This document shows positions 21,851-32,899 of a stretch of 64,000 nt of DNA, piece after piece (position 1 is the first letter of the stretch; the number at the start of each line of letters is the position of its first letter). The translations under genes and the position numbers were made by a program. Origin of the DNA: Nematostella vectensis (lineage: Eukaryota; Cnidaria; Anthozoa; Actiniaria; Edwardsiidae); the NCBI RefSeq assembly GCF_932526225.1, contig NC_064045.1:9941022-10005021 (forward strand), read 5' to 3'. The notes beneath the pieces are model-generated. The model was not told where the DNA came from, searched no databases, and saw only the letters and a list, made by a program, of their open reading frames with translations.

Positions 21851-24800
21851 TCATATGTACAAGTTGGGCAGTGACGTGTCATTCTCGTCTCGAAGAGGGT
21901 GTTGTTGGTAGTACTCAAATGGAGAGAGGTCTGGCATGGCCACCTTTTTCATGTCGTCGAATTTGGAGTAGTCGGACGCATAGTACTGCACGTCAAATGG
22001 ACTTTGATCGGCAACTTGGAGAAAGTCGTGTCCCCAGAGGATCTCCTGGCTCAGATATGACGTCTTTGGCTGGGTATTCATGCCTCGAAAGATGGAGCCA
22101 ATCAGAATTAAAATATCGAATCATGTGATCAATGAATCGCAACACGTGATAAATGAAGGTGTGAGGAACGGAGAATAATGGAGTAAGTACGCAGCTGCTT
22201 TGTCTCCTATTATCTTTGCTCTGCAAAAGAGTTCTTTTGTCTCTATTCATCTCGTTCTTTGTGTCGAGGTGCGGATATTGTTCATTTGCCCAATCAAATT
22301 GCAGAGCTGCGTACTGACCCGAATGTTGGGTATTCATGCCTAGACAGATAGAGCCAATCAGGATCAATACATCGAGTCATGTGACTACAAGATTGCAACA
22401 CGTGATTGAAAATGAAGGTGGAAGGAACAGCCGACAAGGAAACACTAAAGATGCCGACCTGAGGATGTTTGTATCTTCGTACGTAACTAAATTTGATTTT
22501 AAATCGAGAAACTACTATAGGTTAGTGTAGCTCTATGCAATATTTAATATTAGAAATAGCATCCAAGTTCTGAGTCCCGGAAATGGTCGCGGCTCGTTCC
22601 TAAACTGAAGACTTACCCGTCGCTTCTACGATTCCGTCAAGCACGATGACAATCTCGAATTTTGTATGTCTGAGCTTGTCTGCAGTGATATGGTACAGCG
22701 GACTGCGTTCGTCAATGATATGCATGACAACCAACGGCATTAACAGAAAAATGTGGTTCCTATTATCATCACGATCGCAATTCCGCCAGTCGTAACACAG
22801 CCGTAAATCCTAATGGGACAAAATGGTGTTTCAGCACAACAAAATAAAACAGACGGCTAATCCAAGCAGTAAACATGCATAAGTGTGTTAGCAGTATAAA
22901 TGAAAAATGATTTAATGACCAGCATGGACGTGGCAGTGCTCCACAGTTTTCTAAATGTGTGCCCCTTCTTTATTTCGCGGTCCCTGCAGCCCTGCAACTA
23001 GCGCCTAGTGTCACATTTTACGGCCAATACGTATTCTACATAAATTCAGAAAGAAAGACACACTCTTATTTATAAGAACGCCCAGCCTGAGATTTCACCA
23101 AATTCTAAGAACTAAGACATACCAAGGCTCAGATAGCAGAAAATGTTTTCTTTTTTAGTCTGAGACGTTCTAAGATGGAGAATGAGATTGGAATCCGTGG
23201 CACAAAGCGGCAATTCTGCTCACCCATCTCTCCCATTTTGCTGATTTCAGATGTTTTTCTTCAACCAAAACCTAAAACCCCCGCTCTTTAGAAAAAAAAT
23301 ATATACCCCACATTTTTTTTTACATTTACACAAAAACTAAACGTGAAAAAAATACCCCAGAAAATTCGGTTTACTTTATGGAAAATGAATACATATTTCC
23401 CCCACATATTTTTTTGTTATGACACCATTTACCGGCAATTCCGGGCGCCTTCGTGTTTTGATTTCTAACTCAAAACAAATAGAAACAGAAATAAGACAAC
23501 TCTTATCTCACTAATGTCGAAAATCGGCAAATCTGATTTTCCATTCGTTGTTTGTCTTGATTGTTGATGCCGAAATGGAGGTTTTTTTACATGTTCATAA
23601 CGTTTAGTCTTTACTCGAAACCTAAAAGATCCCCACGACTTTTCACGTTTTTCCCTAAAAGTATGGATTTAAGGATGCTAAGAAAACTCACACTTTTTAG
23701 AAAAAAAAATCCGAGAATTTTTCAGTTTCACTCAACGCGTCAAAAGTAAAACAAAATACCGCGAGAAAAAAATGATTTTCTTGCTGAGAATAACAATATG
23801 TAAGCAGGCCCTAAACAGACGCGAACAGGCCCTAATAACAGCCACTGCATGGGATAGGAGGGGCCCTCCCAGCGATTTGATTAAAGTTCGAGTTGTTTCT
23901 GAGCCTTTGCGTTTGTTGTTTCATTTGCAGTGCGTATGTATCTTTTGGCGCCTGGTGCTTTTCAGCGCTCATTCATTGGTTAGCGGTCTCACGACTGTCT
24001 ATGACTGCGAAATGGCTTCCGCACAGCATAACTAGTGAGTGAGTAAAGGCGTACTTCCAAGGAAAGGGACATTTCCATCAGAATTCCCTTCTAGCTGAGG
24101 CATGATATTATCAGAGTGAAATGCTCGAAATAATTCACAAAATCAATGCCGTAATTTGAACTTTTGGAGCTTGCTTTGTGTCAGTCTTGGGAATATCTAT
24201 TTCTTAGACATATATATCACAAAGTTATTTTGTTCCAGAAAAAAGATAGGTCGTTTTCTCTTTGCCTCTTAACATTTGCTTCCCGAAGAGCATATCAAAC
24301 ATTATTTATTATGGTTTGAATGGAGGCGAGTAAGAAGAACTTAAATACATTGCAAAACAGGTCACAAATTTAGAAAACTAACATTACACAATCCCATAGC
24401 TATTAATTGGATCAATAGTTATCAAGATCCCTTTCATCAGTCATAGCTATTTCATTCTAAAAAGTATTTGTGTGGATTGGGGGCGTTTCGGCCACGGGTA
24501 CCATTTCCTGAGGGACCCGCCTATGCAGTTTCTTTTTTTTAGGGCCTGTTTGCATCAAAAACTATTTCTACGGTATTTTATTTTACTTTTGATGCGTTGA
24601 GTTAAATTAAAAAAATTCTCGGAAAGTTCTAAAAAGTGGGAGTTTTCTCAGAATTCATTTTTTAGGGAAAAGCGCGAAAAGTGGTGGGGATATTTCAGGT
24701 TTCGAGTAAAGAAAAACGTTATGAAAATGTAAAGAACCTCCATTTTAGCAATCAACAATCAAGACAAACAACGAATTGAAAATCAGATTTGCTGATTTTC

Positions 24801-27800
24801 GACATTGATAAGCTTTTTCTTTCTTTCTATTTTTGTTTTGAGTTACAAATCAAAAAACGAAGGCGCCCGAAATTGCCGGAAAATGGCATTGAAACAAACA
24901 AAAAAAAATATGTGGGGGAATATCTATTTATTTTCCATAAAGTAAACCGAATTTTCTGCGGCATGTTTTTCATATTTAGATTTTTTGTAAATTTAAAAAA
25001 ATGCCGGGTATATTTTTTCTTTTTTTTTCTAAAGAGCAAGGTTTTTTCAGCCCTCCCGCTCTAAGAAAAAGTGGAAAAAAAGTCGGAGATATTTGTGTTT
25101 TGGTTAAAGAAAAACATCTGAAATCAGCAAAATGGGTGATTTTCAGAATTCAAGAAGAGAAATAAGCAGAAAGCAGAATTGCCGCTTTGTACCACGGATT
25201 GATTGTGCTCATAGAGGGGGGGGGGGGGGGGGGGGGGCTCATAGATAGTAACAACGTTATTATTGCTATTGATCATATGTGTAATTGTCCTCCTAATAAT
25301 TCATTGGGAATTGATATTCTTACTGTCGAATCCGTTGTATCGGGACGCCGCATTTTCAAAACATCGACTTGTTTTTGTCTTTTGGAATTTTTTGTTCCGC
25401 CAGTCAATTTATTTCGTAGCCAATCAGATTCTTGCCATCTCTCGCCTAGTGCAGTTGCCTGGCTTTCTGTCGCGACCTGGTTTTCGTCCAGAGGGAAGCC
25501 AGGGAAGTGCACAAAGCGAGATTCTGATTGGCTCAGAACGGTTTTACTGACGGGACAGAAAACCAAAACAAATCGTGTTTTAAAAACGCGTGTCGCGATA
25601 CAACATTCGACAGTAAATACACTACAAATAAAACTAGCCCAGCCTCAACTGAAAATTAGACGTTCTTATGAGAAGTTGTAACCCTGAAGTATGATTCACG
25701 CGGGATCTTGTTATAGAAGATCCTCGTATTTGAATAATTTGATCGTTGTTCATATATTTAGATGGAAGTTGAAAGGCCATGTGCTGAGAAAAGATAAGAA
25801 TGTCTTTGTAATGTAGCCATGACCTTGGCATTCGAGGGAAAAAGAAAGCAAGGAATGTGCAAAATAACTTGGAGAAAGACCCGAAAAGACCGCGGAGAAT
25901 TAGAGGGACGAGGTGGGGTGGAGGGCAAGGGAGAAGATGCAGGCAAAAGCAGCCGGTCGAGAGACGTGGGAAAGCGCTGGGAAGGCCCTAAAACTCCTCC
26001 AGGCACGACTGGGACAAGTGACATATCTCACCTGTTGGTAGAACGGCATACTCGTGCCTTCACTTGTTTCCAAGTAACGGAACAGTTGAGCGCGGATATG
26101 AGCTTCTACGATCTGACTTTTACGTACATCTCCGACTCGGAACATCAGACACATCTTGCCATCACGTAAACAGATAGAAGCATAACTGCAATGAGAGAGG
26201 ATTTTGGGGGTGGGGTAAGAGGTAAGGGGTGGGAAATTATAAGCGGGAGTTTAATTGAACATTCAGGTGCGTACATAGGGTGGGGTGGGGGGGACGGCGC
26301 ATCTACCCTTGTCGGCCTAAAAGTAGGTCTTCTCATTACTTATCAAGTAATCTTCAAATACTATGTTTCCCATGTGATACCTATGACTGGGCACCCCCAA
26401 CCCCTCAGCTAAGACTGTATACACGCCTGAAATTGATTACTGATACCTCCGCAAATTTAATATTTTTTACTGGCAAATTCGTTGTATTGCGATGACCAAA
26501 AAAATCACTTGGTTTGGTTAGCGCAAAACAACGAATTTTCAGCGACTTTGCATACATTAGTCAAACTTGGACAACATATATTTGTATCGTGTGCAGTCAA
26601 ACGGTTTCTGGCGTTGAAACAATAAGTCGTTGATTACATGACGGAAAAACCTGGAAAACGCGCAATTCCAGATAGAGGGAGAAGCCACAATTTCTTACAA
26701 TGGCTATAGGTTCCTTGTATTACGGACTGATTTTCAAAACACAAATAACGTGAGGCCTAAGTGCACATAACCGCATTTTTTTTGTTGTTCAATTGTCAGC
26801 TCTCCGACTTTTCAACATGATCCGCGATACCTGTTGGGAGTTGCTGCAAGGTAAACTTGCCAACATTTCCTTTGTTTTATGTAACATTTCCCAATGCCAG
26901 GCAAAGTTTGCACGGGACTCAACAGGATAAGAGAAAAGCATAAGATATTATTGAAATTGGCAATGGGTGACGTCAAAATAAGCATGAAAACAACTTGATT
27001 CTTAAACAAGTCGATTGGCATGAATCTTACCGTGAGAACTTGACGGTGCGTGCACGCTCACGAGGGCGTGAAAGCTTGGCAAAGGTGAGACCAAGCATAA
27101 AGGCATCAATAATATCACCAACTATAGACTGGACTTGCAGGGTGATGATGGCCTCGGCACACTTGGAAGTAATAGTACGTGAGCCGTAGCCGATTGTCTG
27201 TTGTGTCTCAATGGAGAACAGGAAGGCAGTTGTCCAGTCGTCAACCTGAGAGATACCAAGCAATATCAGGATCTTCCAGGGAGTGACAGGTAAGGAGGGG
27301 CTTACATTGGCTAAACATATCAGGTCACTTTACAAAGCATCGATTCCAAAACTCAAAACATCGGTTAAAAAGCTCCTGTCAGCTACAGCTTAGGTATTGT
27401 TTTCATTCAATACTAGAACACAAATATTGTATAAAAGCAATATGTAAAATCTGGAGACATTGTTTTACTTACTTATCCCCATCTTCCCTAGTGGGAAATA
27501 GGGCCGCGACACGGTGACGCCACTCTTGGCGGTCCTTTGCATTGTTTTATACGTTATTTATTCATATTTTCTCGCATTTGGTATTTTGCTAGGATTACTG
27601 TTGAAAATGGCGCGTACAGCTGTCAACCCAACTTAGACATAAATCTTGCAAAATCAGATGGAATACAGTTAATATGTGAAAAAACCAAGGAAAGAGGTCC
27701 AAGTGGGTAAATACAGAGAATGTATTCATTCACCACAAAAATTTGGCTTATGATGAGGTCCAAAATCTTGTGACACCTGCCTAATGTGGGTGAGTTGACA

Positions 27801-29843
27801 GCTATGATGGTGGCTTACGAAGACTCTTTAGTGCGCACACTGAATTCTATGGTCCAAAGGGTGTCTGTTAAATAGAGGTGTCACTTCCCCTGTACCTAAA
27901 AATCAACACAATATTGGCTATTTAAAAAAAAGGTTTAATCTGTTTGAAGCGCCAAATACTGAATTCTAATGTGTTTTCTTGGTTTAATTCTCTGAAATGC
28001 TGTTCATTTCTAGTAAGAAAAATGACTTTTTTATTTACAGTAGTATAAATAAATTGAAAATATAGAACTTTAAAAAATGGCCCTTGAAAATCCAGGTGTG
28101 TTTTATACAGTTTTATGTATTGTAATCAAATTTCTTTCAGGTGTTGCTTTTGATAAAAGCAAAGATCAAACACATCTCTTCTTTTATTTTTGCCTTTTAT
28201 AGTATAACTACATATTATTGTTTTAATAATGAGCCAACAGAATTACAGTATTTTACTAATCATATCAATATGATCATATGTGTGGTAAGCCTTTATCAGA
28301 TAAAATATTCTGTACAAAAACAGGTACAAGGAAATAACCTGGTGTTTTATAAGCAGCAATCCATAAATTAAGTAAGGGAATAGAAAAAAAATTATATACT
28401 TTATATGTGCCTAAGCTTATTAATCTATGATGAGCATAATGGTGAAAAAATATTTGATATTTCTATTATAATAGTTGAATACAGAGTGTATCTTTATTTT
28501 AATGATGGCGAACATTTTCTTACTTAATTTTTAGCCCCTCAATATCGAGAAATTTCATCATGAGAATGAGATATGGCAATTTGTGGCTTGAATAAATATC
28601 ATCATACCGTTACATGTGCATGGTGCAATCATATGATACCATGCGTACAGTAGCAACTGAAAAGCCTAAGAGCTCAAAGAGGGATTTTTAACAAATGAAA
28701 TGTGCCACTAGGTGTACATGTCTTTTAAAGAGTTTCTATCATTTAGAATATTTCTAAGATATTTTTATTTCTATTTTAGAGTTTTCTGCATAGTTTGTCT
28801 TTAAATATAAAATAAAAATATAAAATAACACAACAACAAAGGTGTGGCCTACTAAAACTTTTAAATTTCCCTGTGAGTCAAAGTTATGAATTCTGATTAT
28901 TTTATATATGATAAAAAAATCAAGAAAGATTTATGATGAGGAATTTATTGACTGACTCTCCTCTTATCAGCTAATAGCAGACTGTTGTGTAAACCTAACT
29001 TTCTTGGTAATACCAAGACACACAAAAATGTCATGACTAAGCCAAGGATTTTTTAAGGGTGTCACAAGGAAGGAAACAGGGTATTCACTCACCTCCCTTC
29101 TCAAACTTTGGCAAAATGCAGGACAATGTTATCCTTCAGATTGTCTCTATTTTCTCTTCTTTTAAATAAATTTCTTACCTAGCAAAAAGCAATTTTTTTT
29201 CTCATATCTAAGCCCTCCACTTGTATCTGACCCAAGGGAATTACATTTCCTTACTAATTCTGTAAAGGCCCATTTTATTGTGTTAGGCCTCTGTTAATTG
29301 TAGCAGCAAAATTAGTCTGAGTACCATGTACAAATACACACGCGGCTTACTAAAAAGCAGATGTAGTGCAACTACAAATGCATATCATTTTATGGTGAAT
29401 TATATCCTAGTTCTACTCACGTCTGTGAAGCAAACGGATTTTCCCCTTGAAAGCACGATAAGCCACCAAATCGTCCCAAACAGAACCCATGACAGGATAT
29501 ATGACACACAGAACAGAAGGATAACCCAGTGCCATTTCATGTCAATCATAGTAGTAAATAAGTCCTCCCGAAGGTACAACCTTAGCTTTTTAGGAACATT
29601 AGTAGATTTGACTTTAAGGTTACCCTCTTTCGAAACAAGTCTGTTATTCTCACGAAAGAACTGGTATGGTAGTTGTTCCAGATCTGGTGACTCTGGACAA
29701 GAAGCAATGTTTATCATTCTCCTTGGATTGTTTTTGGAGTCGTCCTGGGCCAAATCCACCGAAGAACTTCTATCGATGGTAGAATAAGATGGAGTAGGTG
29801 TTTCAGAGTCAATCAGAGATGTCCTGAACCCCCGTGAACTCAT
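21851..29843 (-). CDS. Inward-rectifier potassium channel (Kir/KCNJ family)
   Basis: Five exons on the minus strand: 29421-29843 (ATG), 27031-27245, 26032-26185, 22617-22809 and 21851-22083 (stop), giving 405 residues. Parts in order: a cytoplasmic N-terminus; the slide-helix region LREDLFTTMIDMKWHW; TM1 (WVILLFCVSYILSWVLFGTI); a pore with selectivity motif TIGYGSR; TM2 with QSIVGDIIDAF, where the Asp of IIDAF corresponds to the rectification-controller position; then the cytoplasmic Ig-like domain (AKLSRPRERA, LCLMFRVGD-type motif, HIRAQL, FEIVIVLDGIVEATG, ILWGHDF). Cysteines flank the pore loop as in other Kir channels. It is expected in the plasma membrane as a tetramer. SR replaces the commoner FR/YR after GYG. 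Subfamily not resolved. Confidence 0.94.
22066..22430. repeat. Duplicated last-exon acceptor segment of the Kir gene
   Basis: About 105 bp around the exon 5 acceptor (22066-22172) is repeated at 22322-22430, offset about 257 bp. Both carry GGGTATTCATGCCT, GAGCCAATCAG and GCAACACGTGAT. On the minus strand both hold an AG acceptor followed by GCATGAATACCCA. Confidence 0.8.
23068..25190. mobile_element. Large inverted-repeat transposon-like unit in Kir intron 3
   Basis: The left arm (about 23197-23775) and right arm (about 24560-25187) are inverted copies. Examples are CAAAGCGGCAATTCTGCT and its complement near 25162-25178, GATTTCAGATGTTTTTCTT, TTTGTCTTGATTGTTGATG and CAACGCGTCAAAAGTAAAA. The spacer contains AGGCCCTAAACAGACGCGAAC and a matching AGGGCCTGTTTG near 24541. 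No transposase ORF was found. Confidence 0.65.
25320..25616. mobile_element. Foldback MITE (~297 bp) in Kir intron 3
   Basis: The ends TTACTGTCGAATCCGTTGTATC and the complement of TACAACATTCGACAGTAA pair. Inner arms GCCAATCAGATTCT / AGATTCTGATTGGC and GTGCAGTTGCCTGGCTTTC also pair. Confidence 0.75.
26637..26779. repeat. Dispersed repeat, copy 1 (Kir intron 2)
   Basis: About 140 bp starting CATGACGGAAAAACCTGGAA and including ACGGACTGATTTTCAAAACA. A copy in the same orientation lies at 42465-42606 with roughly 90% identity by eye. Confidence 0.75.
27467..27534 (-). mobile_element. Small LINE coding remnant
   Basis: On the minus strand it reads DRQEWRHRVAALFPTREDG then a stop. This resembles the DR-WR tail seen at the C-terminus of some non-LTR retrotransposon polyproteins. 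Only about 68 bp is recognisable; it lies in Kir intron 1. Confidence 0.4.
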
Positions 29844-31177
29844 TGTTTACCTAATTGGAGGCAGGATTTGTCAATAGGAGGATTCGAAAGGGAAAGCATA
29901 TGGATAACCTAGCACCCACGTCCTCACGTTACACAGGAGGCCCAAGTAGAGGAATGCATCTTCAATAAAAAAATACGTCCAGGCTGCCACGATCATGTAG
30001 GGTGAACCGTGCTCCTTATTGTCTACAGCAAATTTATCTCCTATTCTAGAAAAAAAAAAAAAAAACTGCGCCCTTCCTTAAGGGTGTACTGACATCTGTT
30101 GCTAAGGAAAATTAAATATAGCATAAAAGCCTTATAGAAAGTAATGAGGGTATAAAGGATATTTCAACAATAAGATATAATGAAAAAAATATTGCGTTTT
30201 GAAATAATTTGGCGACAATAAAAACTTTTCTTTAGAAAACCGGAAGTAAAACAAAGCCCGCGCGTGCACAGACGGCCTGCTCAAACACGCTGATATCTCA
30301 GATGATCTAATAATGAAATTGAAATGAAGTTTAAAAACAAATTCCAATAGTGTTTCGTGGTATTTACACTTCTAAGGAACGATATCCGTCATGTCATGAT
30401 CAAAACTGAAATAGTTTTTTTTTATAAATTCGGATACAGCGCGCGCTTCATTGAAATAAGATTTTCAATGCGTGCGCGAGCGTCTGCAACCGGTGTTTGC
30501 AGCGCGCGCAGATATAGTGGAAATTGAAAACTTGGGCTTTAAAAACATTGCCTTAAAAATATTCGCTAAATGTTTGTTTATACAAACATGGGAAATAATG
30601 TAAGGTTGAGTTCAACTTAAAGTCCATTTTGGTTAAATTAGAGTGCATATTTTTGTTTCTGTTATTTCAAGAAAGCTTACGAATGACGAATTCCGTGTTA
30701 TGTACGCGCGCGCTCAACGCCCCCAGCGTAGCAACGTCGTTACACCCTTAACGCGCTAAAAGAGCTCACCGGTCAGCGGTATGTATGTGGCGGGAATGGA
30801 AATGTGTTGATTCTCAGTGAAAATCTCACGTTGTCCTTGGCAAAGAGTTTCATAAGGTAGGCAAGCAAACAGTTATCAATTTAGATTTTGTTTGACAAGG
30901 GCATAGGGGTTCAAATTTCCCAATCTCTTATGCATTTTGGGTTGCTAAATCCATACATTTTGTCACATAAGTAGCAGGAAGAACTGTCACGCGTCACGTC
31001 ATCTAGAAAAAAAACAACCTGTCCACGTGAAAGATCGCCACGTCTCCAACTTTATAGCGCGAGCCATATTGCACACAAAGAACGAATACATTACCAAACC
31101 ACTGAACCTTCACACATGCCTAAGAAACCACGGTTTCTCCAGCGAACCGTACAAATAGTTGGTAAACAGACGGCAAA
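29844..31177. promoter_or_regulatory. Upstream region of divergent Kir and MFSD6-family genes
   Basis: 1,334 bp between start codons. The Kir side has a likely 5'-leader exon boundary (acceptor TTTTCTAG at about 30045-30065, minus) and an upstream ORF (29871-29996). The middle has short GCGCGC-rich tracts (30435-30510, 30700-30720). No other gene seen. Confidence 0.45.
29871..29996 (-). other. Upstream ORF in the Kir 5' leader (41 codons)
   Basis: A minus-strand ATG at 29994-29996 opens a frame ending at 29871, 28 nt before the Kir ATG. The peptide starts MIVAAWTYFFIEDAFLYLG and is hydrophobic. The same frame is open back to a strong polypyrimidine-AG acceptor at 30045. It could be a regulatory uORF or a chance frame; no homologue is recognised. 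Confidence 0.35.
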
Positions 31178-32899
31178 ATGGAGGAAATCCATGAGTTCAG
31201 AAAACCCGCGCCATCTTTGTTGAACCGGTCGATGCTATCGGGCAAGCTGTTCAATTTATTGAATGGAGCAAGCACTACAGCACTTGTACCATTTTTGCCG
31301 ATGTTTTTTCGCTTCCTTGGTCTTACAGCCTTTCAAAGTGGGATTCTCGGGAGTGTTAGATCGTTGGTCGGGTTTTGGAGCTCGTTGTTTTGGTTGATTC
31401 TCGCGGAAAAGTTTGGCAAGCGAAAATGTGTCCTTGTCATCTTTCTACTTGGCGGTATCGTTTTGAATGTTTCTCTCGGGTTCGTGAAAAGCACACAAGC
31501 AGACTTTATGGGCTACACATGTCTTTATAATAACACGACTGAGATGGGCAATTCTAAAGAGATTGCCAAATCAATTGAAAATGTTTCAACCAAAGGATCA
31601 ATTGCATCTTTACTAAGCGGCAAGTCTAACAATGATTTTCAGGAGAACAGTTTACTTCGACCAAGAAAAGACAAAATTCCAACTACGCCGATGGAAGATA
31701 TGATTATAAACGACTATAAAAGAAGGATTAAAGTTGACAAAACATTACATAATGACACAAATCAAAATTCATCCGCGATGTCAAAATATATTTACCATGC
31801 ATTTGGTTTTCGCATGGACTTGACATTCCAAACTTTGCTTATTTTATCCATGGCAGCGGAATTTTTTGTGGCACCTGTCAGGCGGCTGTGCGAAAGTATT
31901 TTTGCAGATGTCATGCACAGTAATAAAGGAACTAAAGCAAGAAGCCATATCTGGAATGGACTTGGAAATTTGCTTGGGGCTGGATTGGTGGTTCTTGTAA
32001 TTGGTCATTATCACTGTTCCTTTAATATCACAAATACATTCTACCTTCATTTTTATTTGTATGCAATAATCGGGGCTGGATCATTTCTTTTTGCATCACT
32101 TTTCCATGTTTATGAACCAAAGACATCAATGACCTTCAAGTTCTGCAAGACATGTCGCTTTGTGACCTGTAATTTGCATATCCTGTCTTTATTGTCTATC
32201 TTGTTCACCCTTGGCGTGGCAGAGTCATTGACTTCAAATTTTATGATGTGGTACTTACAAGACATTAATGCATCATTGTCATTGATGGGCCTTATGATAG
32301 CCGTCTCCGCACTCTCTGGCTTACTGTTAAATTGTATAGCACCCTACTGTATCAAGCCATTTGGCCACAAGTTCATTATAACTGTTTCTCTGCTTGCGTA
32401 TGGGGCACGGTTTCTCGCCTACTCATACCTTATCAACCCCTGGTATGTTCTTCCAGTTCAAATTTTACATGGTTTCTCATTTTCACTTGTCTGGGTTGTG
32501 TGTTCATCATATGCAGCAGTAATGGCCCCAATTGGCATGGAGAGAACTCTAAACAGCTTAATGTCCATAGCGTTCTGGGGCTTTGGGCATGGAGCTGGGG
32601 GCATAGGCGTGGCACTTCTGTACTACCAGTACGGTCCCGTAGTCGTTTTTCGCTGTGCCGCTGGCGTGTGCGGTGTGTATGCACTCATGTTTGCAGTGCT
32701 ACAACTCATTCTTGTAATACCTGAAGGTAGCAAAAGTAGGCAAGGCAAACTCTCTGAATATCGACAAGTCACATTTGACATTGATGAGCGGGATAAGGTA
32801 AATGGACATGCACAGGATTGGTTACTGGAGGCGTTAGAAGCAGCAGAGCATGACATTGATGATGATGATGATGATGAGGACACACATTTTATTAGATGA
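31178..32899 (+). CDS. MFSD6-family major facilitator transporter (intronless)
   Basis: One uninterrupted frame of 573 residues. The N-terminal half has LPMFFRFLGLTAFQSGILGS and a loop LAEKFGKRKC, the MFS-like TM2-TM3 region. A long hydrophilic luminal/extracellular segment (about residues 100-215) follows. Then comes a set of helices with HGFSFSLVWVVCSSYAAV, APIGMERTLNSLMS and GFGHGAGGIGVALLYYQYGP, which match the C-terminal half of MFSD6/MFSD6L-type proteins. The C-terminus is acidic (DIDDDDDDED). A multi-pass membrane protein; the substrate of this family is not settled. The start ATG follows GACGGCAAA. Head-to-head with the Kir gene. Confidence 0.88.
   Translation: MEEIHEFRKPAPSLLNRSMLSGKLFNLLNGASTTALVPFLPMFFRFLGLTAFQSGILGSVRSLVGFWSSLFWLILAEKFGKRKCVLVIFLLGGIVLNVSLGFVKSTQADFMGYTCLYNNTTEMGNSKEIAKSIENVSTKGSIASLLSGKSNNDFQENSLLRPRKDKIPTTPMEDMIINDYKRRIKVDKTLHNDTNQNSSAMSKYIYHAFGFRMDLTFQTLLILSMAAEFFVAPVRRLCESIFADVMHSNKGTKARSHIWNGLGNLLGAGLVVLVIGHYHCSFNITNTFYLHFYLYAIIGAGSFLFASLFHVYEPKTSMTFKFCKTCRFVTCNLHILSLLSILFTLGVAESLTSNFMMWYLQDINASLSLMGLMIAVSALSGLLLNCIAPYCIKPFGHKFIITVSLLAYGARFLAYSYLINPWYVLPVQILHGFSFSLVWVVCSSYAAVMAPIGMERTLNSLMSIAFWGFGHGAGGIGVALLYYQYGPVVVFRCAAGVCGVYALMFAVLQLILVIPEGSKSRQGKLSEYRQVTFDIDERDKVNGHAQDWLLEALEAAEHDIDDDDDDEDTHFIR

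Noticed and set aside
31844..32883. Minus-strand and alternative-frame ORFs inside the transporter gene
   Set aside because: Shadows of the 573-residue MFSD6-family frame.
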